A stretch of DNA of 36,150 nt. Origin: an uncultured Lachnobacterium sp. (GTDB lineage Bacteria; Bacillota; Clostridia; Lachnospirales; Lachnospiraceae). The position numbers and the translations under genes are program-made. The DNA lies in the NCBI GenBank assembly GCA_900546625.1, contig URDU01000028.1:1-36150 (forward strand), read 5' to 3'. Positions within the stretch are counted from its first letter, which is position 1, and each line of letters opens with the position of its first letter. The notes beneath the pieces were generated by a model, which saw only the letters and a list, made by a program, of their open reading frames with translations, made no database searches and was not told the origin of the DNA. Shown here piece after piece: positions 25,121 through 33,845 of the stretch.

Positions 25121-26593
25121 ATGGAAAAAGAACTGATAAATAATTCACAATCAAATATTTATCCGTTTCACATGCCGGGGCATAAGCGCCGCGGCAGTGA
25201 TATAGGTGCAGGGCTGGACCCGTATGCTATTGATATCACAGAGATAGATAATTTTGACAATCTGCACCACGCTGAGGGCATTATAAAGGATGCACAGGCT
25301 GAGGCGGCGGCACTTTACGGTGCAAAGCGTGCATATTTTCTCATAAACGGAAGCACCTGCGGCATACTGGCGGCAATCTCTGCGGCCACAAAAAGGGGAG
25401 ACAAGGTGCTTATAGCGAGGAACTGTCACAAGGCGGTGTATCATGCACTTTACCTAAGACAGCTTCACCCGGTGTTTACATATCCTGAAATTACAAGGAC
25501 AGGGCTGCAGGGACAGATAACCGAGGCACAGATAAGGGAGGCCTTTGATGAAAATCCGGACATAAAGGTGGTCGTGATAACCTCGCCTACATACGATGGT
25601 GTGGTTTCCGATGTGGAGGCAATCGCCTCTGTGGCACATGCGCATGGCGCTTTGCTCATAGTTGACGAGGCACATGGCGCACACTTTGGCTTTGGAGGAG
25701 GCTTCCCTCAAAATGCCATAGCGCTCGGGGCAGATGCAGTCATAGTGAGCCTGCACAAGACGCTTCCGGCATTTACACAGACGGCACTTTTGCTGTTGGG
25801 TGGGATGCGAGAAGCTGCAGTGGAGAAATTTCTCGGTATTTATGAGACAAGCTCGCCGTCATATGTGCTTATGACAGGCATAGAGCGCTGCATACACTAT
25901 GTGCGCGATAACAAAGAGACAGCCTTTGCACAGCTTAGGAGCAGGCTTGACAGATTTTATCAGAAGGTCAGCGGACTTTCGCATCTGAGCGTGGTCAGAA
26001 AAAGTGATTTTTCTGCTGACGAGGCATATGATTTTGACGAGTCAAAAATTATTATATTTACAAAAGAGGCTATGAACGGACATACGCTGCTTGAGCTTCT
26101 GCTCAAAAAATATGAGCTGCAGCTTGAGATGGCGGCAGGCAATTATGTACTGGCTCTGGCATCTGTCATGGATACGGATGAGGGCTTTGACAGGCTTGCG
26201 GATGCTTTGCTTGAAATAGACAGCCAGCTCGAAAAATATAAGGCTGATTTTGAAGCGTTTTATGATATATTAAAACAGGAGGGTGTGGTACATCAATTTT
26301 ACTTTCCGGTCAAAATGGACACAGATATATATCAAAAGCTGCCGGCCGTAATGGAAATGTATGATGCATATGATGCAGACCATCAGGCGGTCTATGCCTT
26401 TAAGGCAAGCGGAAAGGTGAGCGGCGCTTTTATAAATATATATCCACCGGGGATACCGCTTGTGGTGCCGGGAGAGATAATGAACGACAAGCTCATAGAT
26501 GATGTCATAAAGGCTGTAAATTCAGCTCTTGAAGTGGAGGGGCTGTACTTTGATCCGGATGCGCATATGTGGAAGTTTGTTGCGGTGCTGTAA
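25121..26593 (+). CDS. Orn/Lys/Arg decarboxylase family PLP enzyme (YaaO/SpeA-like)
   Basis: This 490-residue cytoplasmic fold-type I PLP enzyme would decarboxylate a basic amino acid, giving putrescine, cadaverine or agmatine; the exact substrate is not clear from sequence. The N-terminal FHMPGHKRR (16-24), a substrate/PLP-binding GSTCGILAAI (77-86), Asp182 in VDEAHGAHFGF that holds the PLP ring nitrogen, and Schiff-base Lys213 in SLHKTLPAFTQT are all present. The C-terminal domain with YPPGIP is also typical. It occupies the place of B. subtilis yaaO before tmk-yaaQ-yaaR-holB-yaaT. AGGT lies 7 bases before ATG. It starts 21 bases after the AbiEi partner gene, so that pair may be transcribed into it. 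Confidence 0.93.
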   Translation: MEKELINNSQSNIYPFHMPGHKRRGSDIGAGLDPYAIDITEIDNFDNLHHAEGIIKDAQAEAAALYGAKRAYFLINGSTCGILAAISAATKRGDKVLIARNCHKAVYHALYLRQLHPVFTYPEITRTGLQGQITEAQIREAFDENPDIKVVVITSPTYDGVVSDVEAIASVAHAHGALLIVDEAHGAHFGFGGGFPQNAIALGADAVIVSLHKTLPAFTQTALLLLGGMREAAVEKFLGIYETSSPSYVLMTGIERCIHYVRDNKETAFAQLRSRLDRFYQKVSGLSHLSVVRKSDFSADEAYDFDESKIIIFTKEAMNGHTLLELLLKKYELQLEMAAGNYVLALASVMDTDEGFDRLADALLEIDSQLEKYKADFEAFYDILKQEGVVHQFYFPVKMDTDIYQKLPAVMEMYDAYDADHQAVYAFKASGKVSGAFINIYPPGIPLVVPGEIMNDKLIDDVIKAVNSALEVEGLYFDPDAHMWKFVAVL

Positions 26594-26601
26594 GCAGGCG
26601 G

Positions 26602-26631
26602 TAATTAACACCATGGCCACGCAGCATGACA
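26602..26631 (-). repeat. Extragenic repeat, copy B
   Basis: Read on the minus strand this 30-base segment matches 18062-18090 (TGTCAWGCT..., then GCCATRGTGTTAATTA). It lies directly after the decarboxylase stop and before the promoter at 26641. A pair of copies suggests a dispersed extragenic family. Confidence 0.5.
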
Positions 26632-26640
26632 AGTAACAGT

Positions 26641-26669
26641 TTGACATAGCAAACAATCATATTTATACT
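26641..26669 (+). promoter_or_regulatory. Promoter of the kinase-yaaR-holB-yaaT cluster
   Basis: Consensus TTGACA (26641-26646), a 17-base spacer, and TATACT (26664-26669) lie 25 bases before the kinase start. This separates the housekeeping cluster from the decarboxylase. Confidence 0.8.
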
Positions 26670-26693
26670 AATTACAATATAAGAGGTTTACAG

Positions 26694-27281
26694 ATGGGTA
26701 AGATTTTCTGCGTGATGGGAAAAAGCGCATCAGGCAAGGACACTATATACAACAAAATACTGCAGGATGATTCCCTCATGCTTAGCAGGATTATCCCGTA
26801 TACCACTCGCCCGATAAGGGACGGAGAGACACGGGATAAGGACTATCATTTCTGCAATGAAGAGGATGTAAAAAGGCTCAGTGCACAGGGGCGCATCATA
26901 GAGCTTCGCGAGTACAATACGGTGTACGGTGTGTGGAAATATTTCACGGTAAACGATGATGATATAGACCTTCGTTGCAAAAGCTATCTGACGGTCGGAA
27001 CACTCGAGTCCTACACAAAGATACGCGATTATTTTGGCAGTGACAAGGTGCTGCCAATCTATGTGGAGGTGGAGGACGGCGCCCGTCTGATACGCGCCAT
27101 TCACCGGGAAAAGGGGCAGCAGGTGCCTAAATATGAGGAGATGTGCCGCCGCTTTCTGGCAGACGCGGCAGATTTTTCCGAGGAGAAGCTGCATGAGGCG
27201 GGTATCACACGACGCTTCATAAATGATGATATGGACACTGTGCTTGCCGAGATTTCAGCATACATACGACAGAACTCCTAA
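26694..27281 (+). CDS. Guanylate-kinase-like protein
   Basis: This 195-residue protein has a P-loop GKSASGKDT (9-17) and the guanylate-kinase nucleotide-binding segment YTTRPIRDGETRDKDYHF (about 36-53), in which Arg and Tyr residues contact GMP phosphate in true kinases. The later ELREYNTVYGVWKYF stretch corresponds to the E-x-Y-x-YG GMP loop but departs from the canonical FxEx...YGT. It may phosphorylate GMP or another nucleotide, or act as a non-canonical kinase. In B. subtilis the equivalent slot before yaaR and holB holds thymidylate kinase (tmk); here that gene is replaced and no yaaQ is present. AGAGG precedes ATG. Confidence 0.8.
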   Translation: MGKIFCVMGKSASGKDTIYNKILQDDSLMLSRIIPYTTRPIRDGETRDKDYHFCNEEDVKRLSAQGRIIELREYNTVYGVWKYFTVNDDDIDLRCKSYLTVGTLESYTKIRDYFGSDKVLPIYVEVEDGARLIRAIHREKGQQVPKYEEMCRRFLADAADFSEEKLHEAGITRRFINDDMDTVLAEISAYIRQNS

Positions 27282-27349
27282 TTGCAGAGTAAGATAATGG
27301 CTACGGCTTGCACATAAGTGTAACATGAAACGAATAAGGAGGCAGCCTC

Positions 27350-27790
27350 ATGGCAGTCAGAGTAAATGAAGTAAATCAGGTGACGCAGGTTCCTGATGCA
27401 CAAAAAACACAGGCCGGAGACGGCTCATTCAAATTCACACTGGCCAGCGCCATAACAGACGCTGATCTCCAGGCAAAGGTAGATGCACTGATGCAGGATA
27501 TCACAGCACAGGGCAACAGGATAGCCGAGCATATGGATATCAGGGATATGAAGAGATATCGCGGGCTCATAAAGGATTTTTTAAATGAGGTGGTCTACAG
27601 ATCCCATAAATTTTCCAGAGAAAATTTCCTCGACAGGAGAGGAAGGCACAGAGTTTATGGTATAATAAGACTGATAGACAGCAATCTGGACGAGCTGGCA
27701 TCAGAGCTGGTGGAGGATGAGAAGGATCATCTGTCCATACTTGCAAGAATAGGAGAGATACGTGGACTGTTGCTTGATATACTCACGTAG
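27350..27790 (+). CDS. yaaR: YaaR family protein (DUF327)
   Basis: This 146-residue protein matches the YaaR/DUF327 family in length and in the core [20 protein letters not shown] and [18 protein letters not shown] (residues about 65-118). It is mostly helical with no signal or membrane segment. Its function is unknown; the family is consistently placed between tmk/yaaQ and holB in Firmicutes, as here (51 bases before holB). AAGGAGG precedes ATG by 7 bases. The first 30 residues are polar and probably flexible. Confidence 0.9.
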   Translation: MAVRVNEVNQVTQVPDAQKTQAGDGSFKFTLASAITDADLQAKVDALMQDITAQGNRIAEHMDIRDMKRYRGLIKDFLNEVVYRSHKFSRENFLDRRGRHRVYGIIRLIDSNLDELASELVEDEKDHLSILARIGEIRGLLLDILT

Positions 27791-27841
27791 GAGATAAAAG
27801 CTATAACAGTTCATTTAAAGACTAAAACGGAGGCAGCAGCT

Positions 27842-28831
27842 ATGGCAGGATTTAAGGATATAGTAGGAAATGAGCAGATAATAGAGCATCTGCAAAATGC
27901 CATATCAATGGGAAAGGTCTCACATGCATATATAATAAACGGACCACAGTTGTCCGGCAAGATGATGATAGCCGAGGCATTTGCCAGGGCACTGCAGTGT
28001 GAGAGTAAGGGCACAGACGGTTGTGGAGAGTGCAAATCGTGCCATCAGGCAGATGACCACAATCATCCTGATATCATATACGTCAGTCATGAAAAGCCCA
28101 ACAATATATCGGTTGACGACATCAGGACACAGCTCAACAACGATATAGTGATAAAGCCGTACAGCAGCAAATACAAGATTTACATTGTTGATGAGGCTGA
28201 AAAAATGAACCAGCAGGCGCAGAACGCACTTTTAAAGACAATCGAGGAGCCGCCGGCATATGCGGTCATCATGCTTCTTACCACCAATGCAGACAGCTTT
28301 CTGCAGACCATCAGGTCGCGCTGCATCACACTCAATATGAAGTCGGTAAAGGACGAGGTGATAAAGGCATATCTGATGAACGAAAAGCATATTCCGGATT
28401 ATCAGGCAGACATCAGTGCCGCATTTGCGCAGGGCATCGTGGGAAAAGCAGTTAAGCTCGCCTCATCGGACGAGTTCAACGAGCTAAAGGAGTCGGCACT
28501 GTCGCTTATAAAGCGCCTCGATGACATAGATTTGTACGAGCTGGGCGCAGCAGTAAAGCAGATAGCTGAGTACAAGCTTAAGGTGCAGGATTATTTTGAC
28601 CTGATTATGGTGTGGTACAGAGATGTGCTGTATATGAAGGCAACAAACGATGTTAACGGACTCATATTCAAGGATGAGGTCTATGATATAAAGAAACAGG
28701 CAGCAAGGCATTCCTACCATGGAATCGAGGCGATACTTGAGGCGCTTGAGAAGGCGAAGATACGAATTAACGCAAACGTCAATTTTGACCTCGTAATTGA
28801 GCTGCTGCTTATGACCATAAAGGAGAACTAA
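27842..28831 (+). CDS. holB: DNA polymerase III subunit delta'
   Basis: This 329-residue AAA+ protein is part of the clamp loader that places the beta clamp on DNA. Visible are a P-loop-like GPQLSGKMMIA (34-44) that departs from a working Walker A (typical of delta'), the zinc-binding set Cys53, Cys61, Cys64, Cys67, a Walker-B-like IVDEAEKM, the LLKTIEEPP segment, and the sensor-1 TTNAD. The length is standard. GGAGG lies 8 bases before ATG. The stop is 4 bases before the yaaT start, an arrangement kept across Firmicutes. Confidence 0.95.
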   Translation: MAGFKDIVGNEQIIEHLQNAISMGKVSHAYIINGPQLSGKMMIAEAFARALQCESKGTDGCGECKSCHQADDHNHPDIIYVSHEKPNNISVDDIRTQLNNDIVIKPYSSKYKIYIVDEAEKMNQQAQNALLKTIEEPPAYAVIMLLTTNADSFLQTIRSRCITLNMKSVKDEVIKAYLMNEKHIPDYQADISAAFAQGIVGKAVKLASSDEFNELKESALSLIKRLDDIDLYELGAAVKQIAEYKLKVQDYFDLIMVWYRDVLYMKATNDVNGLIFKDEVYDIKKQAARHSYHGIEAILEALEKAKIRINANVNFDLVIELLLMTIKEN

Positions 28832-28835
28832 TCAC

Positions 28836-30131
28836 ATGACAAAAATAGTTGGTATAAGATTCAGGACAGCAGGCAAAATATATTACTTTGACCCGGCTGA
28901 TTTCGACCTTGACATGGCAATGCATGTTATCGTGGAGACAGCAAGAGGCATAGAGATGGGAACTGTCCTCATTCCACCGAAGGAGGTGGAGGATGACCAG
29001 GTGGTTTCACCGCTTAAGCCTGTCATCAGAGTGGCAACCGACGAGGATGAGAAAACGGTTGAGAGAAATAAGGAAAAGGAAAAAGAGGCATTTGCCATCT
29101 GCAAGGAGAAAATCATCAAGCACGGCCTTGAGATGAAGCTGGTGGATGCAGAGTATACCTTTGACGGAAACAAGCTGCTGTTTTACTTTACAGCGGACGG
29201 CAGAATTGACTTCCGTGAGCTGGTAAAGGACCTGGCAGCGGTATTCCGCACGAGAATCGAGCTGCGTCAGATCGGTGTCAGGGATGAGACCAAGATGATG
29301 GGAGGCATTGGAATCTGCGGCAGACCGCTCTGCTGTCATTCCTATATGGCAGATTTTGTGCCGGTTTCCATCAAGATGGCAAAGGAGCAGAATCTCTCAC
29401 TCAATCCGACCAAGATATCCGGTGTGTGCGGAAGGCTTATGTGCTGCCTCAAGTATGAGCAGGATACATATGAGTATCTGAACAGCAGAATGCCGTCGGT
29501 AGGAGAAAAGGTCAAGACACCTGAGGGAATCATCGGAGAGGTTAAGTCAGTCAGCGTGCTCAGGCAGCTCGTGCGTGTTGTTATCGACAATGGCGAGGAG
29601 AAGGAGCTTCGTGAGTACACTGTAGATGATCTGCGCTTAAAGCCACGCCAGAAAAAGGATGTAAAGCTCACAGAGGAGGAGCTTCGCGAGCTCAAGGATC
29701 TCGAGGACAACGGAGACGAGACGATGGAGGATGAGCCTCAGGAGAAACCACAGAGAAACCGTGGACGCCGCGACAACCGCGATTATAGAGAAAACCGCGA
29801 CAATAGAGAAAATCGTGACTATCGTGATTACAGGGACAACAAAAATGAATATCGCGAGCGCCGCGACAAGCGTGACAACAGAGAAAGACGTCCGTACAGG
29901 GCGGACATAGAGGCTGCGGAAGCTTCTGCAAATGAAGTAAATGAAGCAAATGCTGCAAATGCCGGCAGAGAAAACAAGGATGGCTACAAAAAGCCGTACA
30001 AGGGCGGCAAGAACAGGCCAAACAAGCAGAAATACAACCGCAACAAGGATTACAAGAACAAAAATTATAACAAAGATTACAATAAGGACTATAGCAGGGA
30101 CAAAGACCATGGAAGCACTGATACACAGTAA
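28836..30131 (+). CDS. yaaT: YaaT/RicT PSP1-domain protein with long Arg/Asp/Asn/Tyr-rich tail
   Basis: Residues 1-275 match the PSP1/YaaT (RicT) family, which in B. subtilis forms the RicA-RicF-RicT (Y-complex) that carries iron-sulfur clusters and assists RNase Y. The conserved cysteines are Cys161, Cys166-Cys167, Cys198 and Cys203-Cys204 (CGRPLCC, CGRLMCC). B. subtilis YaaT ends near residue 275; here about 155 residues follow. An acidic stretch (279-303) is followed by RDNRDYREN-type repeats (309-353), an Ala/Asn/Glu link, and Lys/Asn/Tyr-rich repeats (385-425). The tail is predicted disordered and highly charged, suited to RNA or protein contacts (inference). The gene starts 4 bases after holB and overlaps the next gene by 23 bases. 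Confidence 0.93.
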   Translation: MTKIVGIRFRTAGKIYYFDPADFDLDMAMHVIVETARGIEMGTVLIPPKEVEDDQVVSPLKPVIRVATDEDEKTVERNKEKEKEAFAICKEKIIKHGLEMKLVDAEYTFDGNKLLFYFTADGRIDFRELVKDLAAVFRTRIELRQIGVRDETKMMGGIGICGRPLCCHSYMADFVPVSIKMAKEQNLSLNPTKISGVCGRLMCCLKYEQDTYEYLNSRMPSVGEKVKTPEGIIGEVKSVSVLRQLVRVVIDNGEEKELREYTVDDLRLKPRQKKDVKLTEEELRELKDLEDNGDETMEDEPQEKPQRNRGRRDNRDYRENRDNRENRDYRDYRDNKNEYRERRDKRDNRERRPYRADIEAAEASANEVNEANAANAGRENKDGYKKPYKGGKNRPNKQKYNRNKDYKNKNYNKDYNKDYSRDKDHGSTDTQ

Positions 30132-30867
30132 TGAGCGCCTCGACGATTTGTGCCGCAAGGGCTACAGGCTCATACAGGATCCAAAGCTGTTCTGCTTCGG
30201 CATAGACGCCGTGCTTTTATCTGACTATGCAAAGGTAAAGCGCGGCGAGCGTGCTGTGGATTTGTGCACCGGAAACGGTGTGATTCCGATACTTCTTGAG
30301 GCAAAGAATAGCGGAGAGCATTACAGCGGGCTTGAGCTTCAGCCGCAGTGCGCAGACCTCGCAAGAAGAAGTGTGAAATATAATCATCTCGAGGACAAGG
30401 TGACCATAGAAGAGGGCGATGTGTGCAATGCATCAGAGATTTTCGGGCGCGAGTCCGTGGAGGTGGTGACGGTAAATCCGCCGTATATGATAGGTCAGCA
30501 CGGCATCAAAAATGCAGACGATGCCATGACGATAGCGCGCCACGAGGTCAGGTGTACACTTGACGATATAGTCAGGGAGAGCGCAAAAATGCTCAAATTC
30601 AACGGGCGTTTTTACATGGTTCACAGACCATTCAGGCTGGCAGAGATCTTTAGCACGATGATGAAATATCATATCGAGCCAAAGCGCATGCGTCTTGTAC
30701 ATCCCTACGCGGACAGGGAGCCAAACATGGTGCTTATAGAGGGACTCAAGGGCGGCAAAAGCCGTATCACCATAGAAAAACCGCTGGTTGTATACAAGGA
30801 GCCTAATGTATACACGGATGAGATATATGAGATATACGGAGATAAGCCCCGGAATAACGGAAAATAA
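30109..30867 (+). CDS. trmN6: tRNA1(Val) (adenine37-N6)-methyltransferase (TrmN6/YabB)
   Basis: ATG 30109 is chosen because family members begin just before ERLDDL and GCAGGGA lies upstream. A longer frame reaching 29941 merely reads the yaaT tail out of frame. The 252-residue SAM-dependent enzyme has motif I DLCTGNGVIPILL (about 46-58) and the adenine-N6 catalytic NPPYM (about 123-127). It is expected to methylate A37 of a valine tRNA. It overlaps yaaT by 23 bases and lies 12 bases before rsmI, matching the yaaT...yabB-yabC order of B. subtilis. Confidence 0.92.
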   Translation: MEALIHSNERLDDLCRKGYRLIQDPKLFCFGIDAVLLSDYAKVKRGERAVDLCTGNGVIPILLEAKNSGEHYSGLELQPQCADLARRSVKYNHLEDKVTIEEGDVCNASEIFGRESVEVVTVNPPYMIGQHGIKNADDAMTIARHEVRCTLDDIVRESAKMLKFNGRFYMVHRPFRLAEIFSTMMKYHIEPKRMRLVHPYADREPNMVLIEGLKGGKSRITIEKPLVVYKEPNVYTDEIYEIYGDKPRNNGK

Positions 30868-30879
30868 CAGGAGAATCAT

Positions 30880-31716
30880 ATGACAGGAACACTGTATCTG
30901 TGCGCAACTCCGATAGGAAATCTGGAGGATATCACATTCCGTGTGCTGCGCACACTTAAGGAGGTAGACCTCATCGCAGCGGAGGATACGAGAAACTCCA
31001 TAAAGCTGCTCAATCATTTTGAGATAAAGACACCCATGACGAGCTATCATGAGTTTAACAAGATAGATAAAGCCTACCAGCTTGTAGCAAAGCTTAAGGA
31101 GGGCAAAAATATAGCCCTCATCACCGATGCAGGAACACCCGGCATTTCTGACCCGGGTGAGGATATTGTGCGCATCTGCTACGAGGAGGGCGTGCCTGTG
31201 ACCTCGCTTCCCGGGGCAGCAGCGTGCATTACAGCGCTCACTATGTCGGGCAGGCCGACCAGGAGGTTTGCGTTTGAGGCATTTTTGCCGAGGGATAAAA
31301 AGGAACGCGCGCGCGTCATTGAGGAGCTTAAAAACGAGACCCGGACAATCATCATCTACGAAGCGCCTCATCATCTTATAAAGACAGTCACAGAGCTTTA
31401 CAATGCGCTCGGAGACAGAGAGCTTACCGTGTGCAGGGAGCTTACGAAAAAGCACGAGGAAAAGGTGCAGACTACATTTTCGGAGCTTTTGGAGCGTTCA
31501 AGGACGAAAGAGCCAAGAGGCGAGTATGTGCTTGTAATCTGTGGCAGAAATGTGGCTGAAATAGCAAAGGAGCAGCAGGAAAGCTGGGAAGCCATGCCGC
31601 TTGAAGAGCATATGGTACACTATGAGTCACAGGGCATCGACAGGAAGGAAGCCATGAAGCTTGTGGCAAAGGACAGAGGTGTCAGCAAGAGGGATATATA
31701 CAAACAGCTTCTGTAA
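30880..31716 (+). CDS. rsmI: 16S rRNA (cytidine1402-2'-O)-methyltransferase RsmI
   Basis: This 278-residue SAM-dependent tetrapyrrole-methylase-fold enzyme methylates the ribose of C1402 in 16S rRNA. The characteristic N-terminal LYLCATPIGNLEDIT (5-19), AAEDTRNS (33-40), ITDAGTPGISDPG (82-94), the LPGAAACITAL substrate segment and PRDKKER loop are all present. The length is standard. AGGAG precedes ATG. It ends the housekeeping cluster; the potassium transporter gene begins 42 bases later without a visible terminator between them. Confidence 0.96.
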   Translation: MTGTLYLCATPIGNLEDITFRVLRTLKEVDLIAAEDTRNSIKLLNHFEIKTPMTSYHEFNKIDKAYQLVAKLKEGKNIALITDAGTPGISDPGEDIVRICYEEGVPVTSLPGAAACITALTMSGRPTRRFAFEAFLPRDKKERARVIEELKNETRTIIIYEAPHHLIKTVTELYNALGDRELTVCRELTKKHEEKVQTTFSELLERSRTKEPRGEYVLVICGRNVAEIAKEQQESWEAMPLEEHMVHYESQGIDRKEAMKLVAKDRGVSKRDIYKQLL

Positions 31717-31758
31717 GCTGACAATAATACATTCTGCAGCAAATAGTTAGGATTGGAT

Positions 31759-33120
31759 ATGAACGATATAAAACATGACATAAAAAAACGACATAAAAAC
31801 CTGACAGAGTTCAGATACATCGCAATTGGCTTTTTTCTGATAATATTATCAGGGGCTATAATGCTCAGCCTTCCGTTTTCTTCAAGAGACGGACAGTGGA
31901 CCAATTTTCTGGACTCATTTTTTACGGCAACAAGCGCAACCTGCGTGACAGGTCTTGTTGTGTTTGACACCTTCACACACTGGAGCATCATAGGACAGCT
32001 CGTGATTCTCGTGTTGATACAGATAGGCGGCATGGGTTTCATCTCAATCGGTGTGGCATTTTCCATGCTTCTGCACAAAAAAATCGGACTTAGACAGAGG
32101 GATTTGATGCAGGAGAGCGTCAATGCACTCGAGATTGGTGGAATAGTAAGGCTTTTCAGCGTGATAATAAGGGGAACCTTCCTTATCGAAGGCATAGGAG
32201 CGGTGCTTTTAGCAATCCGCTTCATACCGGATTTTGGCATATTAAGAGGCATATATTTCTCGGTGTTCCACTCGATATCTGCATTTTGCAATGCGGGCTT
32301 TGACCTGATGGGCATCAACGAGGAGTACTCATCGTTTACAAAATATGTCGCAGATCCGTTAGTCAATATCACAATTATGCTGCTTATCATCATAGGTGGT
32401 ATCGGTTTTACCATATGGAATGAGGTCAGAATCAAAAAGCTTAAGTTTAGCAGATACTCGCTCCACGCCAAGATAGTAATATCAACCACACTGATACTTG
32501 TCTTCGGCGGCGGACTGTTTATGTATATTTTTGAAAAAAGTAATACCATAGCAGGCATGGACACACCGTGTGCCATATTTGCATCGTTATTCGGTTCGGT
32601 TACGGCGAGAACGGCAGGCTTTAATACAGTAGACACAGCAGTACTGACACCGGAGAGCAAGCTTTTGACTATAGTGCTCATGTTCATCGGAGGAAGCCCG
32701 GGCTCGACAGCCGGCGGAATCAAAACCACAACCATGGCGGTCATGATAATCTATATTGTTTCGTATCTGAGAGGAAGCAACGGCTGCAATGTGTTTGGCA
32801 GGAAAATAAGCAGTGAGGTAATCAAAAAGGCCGGAATGGTGCTTATCATCAATCTGGTGCTTGGACTTACAGCGGTGATAGCTATACTTGCCACATCCAA
32901 TATGAAGATGGACGATGTACTGTTTGAGGTATACTCTGCAATCAGTACGGTCGGCATGACAACAGGCATCACAAGAGATTTAAATACAGTAGGACGCATA
33001 ATTATCATAATTATGATGTATTGTGGAAGAATCGGAAGCATGACCTTTGTGCTTTCGTTTGTGCATAGACCGGATAAAGCCAATATAGAGCTTCCGGAGG
33101 AAAAAGTTATCATAGGATAA
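31759..33120 (+). CDS. TrkH/KtrB-family potassium transporter membrane subunit
   Basis: ATG 31759 follows AGGA by 6 bases; a TTG two codons earlier is less likely. The 453-residue membrane protein has the four pore-loop repeats of the TrkH/KtrB family, each with the key glycine: SATCVTGLVV (about 55-64), AFCNAGFDL, TARTAGFNT, and STVGMTTG. It forms the ion pathway for potassium uptake and needs a cytoplasmic RCK subunit, supplied by the next gene 11 bases downstream. Lack of a long N-terminal extension favours the KtrB type over TrkH. Osmotic or pH homeostasis is the usual role. Confidence 0.95.
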   Translation: MNDIKHDIKKRHKNLTEFRYIAIGFFLIILSGAIMLSLPFSSRDGQWTNFLDSFFTATSATCVTGLVVFDTFTHWSIIGQLVILVLIQIGGMGFISIGVAFSMLLHKKIGLRQRDLMQESVNALEIGGIVRLFSVIIRGTFLIEGIGAVLLAIRFIPDFGILRGIYFSVFHSISAFCNAGFDLMGINEEYSSFTKYVADPLVNITIMLLIIIGGIGFTIWNEVRIKKLKFSRYSLHAKIVISTTLILVFGGGLFMYIFEKSNTIAGMDTPCAIFASLFGSVTARTAGFNTVDTAVLTPESKLLTIVLMFIGGSPGSTAGGIKTTTMAVMIIYIVSYLRGSNGCNVFGRKISSEVIKKAGMVLIINLVLGLTAVIAILATSNMKMDDVLFEVYSAISTVGMTTGITRDLNTVGRIIIIIMMYCGRIGSMTFVLSFVHRPDKANIELPEEKVIIG

Positions 33121-33131
33121 GGAGAAACGCA

Positions 33132-33782
33132 ATGAAATCAATTTTAATTATTGGAATGGGTAAATTCGGACACCATCTGTGTGCGGATTTGATAAAAAAC
33201 GGAAATGACATTATGGTGATGGACAAGGACGAGGCCAAGGTCAGGGATTTAATCTATGACGTGACCAAGGTGCAGATAGGTGACTGTACCGACCCACAGG
33301 TAGTAAAAGCACTCGGAATCAACAATTTCGATTTGATTTTTGTATGCATCGGCACCAATTTCCAGAGCTCGCTTGAGATAACAAGTCTCGTGAAGGAGAT
33401 GGGCGGAAAATACGTCATCAGCAAGGCAAACAGGGATGTGCATGCCAAGTTCCTGCTTCGAAACGGTGCGGATGAGGTTATCTACCCTGACCGCGACATG
33501 GCAGAGAGAGTGGCAAAGAAATACAGCGCCAACCATGTGCTTGATTATGTGGCATTAAACGATGATTACTCAATCTACGAGATAAATCCACCTGAAGGCT
33601 GGGTAGGAAAGAGCATCAGGGAAAATAATGTGCGCCAGAAATACAATGTAAATATCGTTACAGTAAAGGAAGCCGGAAAGAATCGCGTGCTTCCGCTGCC
33701 GGACTACGTGTTCAAGGCAGACGATGCAGTGATGGTGCTTGGACTGAATGCAGATGTGGACAAGCTGGTGCGAAAGCTATAA
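33132..33782 (+). CDS. ktrA: KtrA/TrkA-family regulatory subunit of potassium uptake
   Basis: This 216-residue cytoplasmic protein has an RCK-N nucleotide-binding fold (GMGKFG at 8-13, Asp31 at the end of strand 2, IGDCTD) and an RCK-C domain (about 140-216). A single RCK-N/RCK-C unit is the KtrA form, unlike the doubled TrkA. It gates the adjacent membrane subunit in response to ATP/ADP or NAD(H), and its RCK-C domain may bind c-di-AMP as in other Firmicutes; that ligand is inferred. AAGGAG lies 7 bases before ATG. Confidence 0.94.
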   Translation: MKSILIIGMGKFGHHLCADLIKNGNDIMVMDKDEAKVRDLIYDVTKVQIGDCTDPQVVKALGINNFDLIFVCIGTNFQSSLEITSLVKEMGGKYVISKANRDVHAKFLLRNGADEVIYPDRDMAERVAKKYSANHVLDYVALNDDYSIYEINPPEGWVGKSIRENNVRQKYNVNIVTVKEAGKNRVLPLPDYVFKADDAVMVLGLNADVDKLVRKL

Positions 33783-33845
33783 AAGTGTGGCTCAAAAAAT
33801 AATAGGCAGCAATTTAAAGAAGAAAAGAAGAAAGGATGGATACAT

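Noticed and set aside
29760..29900. Repeated CGCGACAACCGCGA-like words considered as a CRISPR or tandem DNA repeat array
   Set aside because: They are in-frame codons of the RDNR-type protein repeat in yaaT, with no constant spacing or unique spacers.
29941..30108. N-terminal extension of trmN6 into yaaT
   Set aside because: The extension is the yaaT repeat tail read in another frame (Thr/Arg/Ile-rich) and precedes the conserved start near ERLDDL.
30433..31455. Long open frame on the minus strand opposite trmN6 and rsmI
   Set aside because: It lies antisense to two firmly identified genes, is Cys/His-rich nonsense in composition, and lacks a ribosome site.
31620..32744. Long minus-strand open frame opposite the potassium transporter
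   Set aside because: Antisense shadow of a membrane protein gene; its hydrophobicity mirrors the sense strand.
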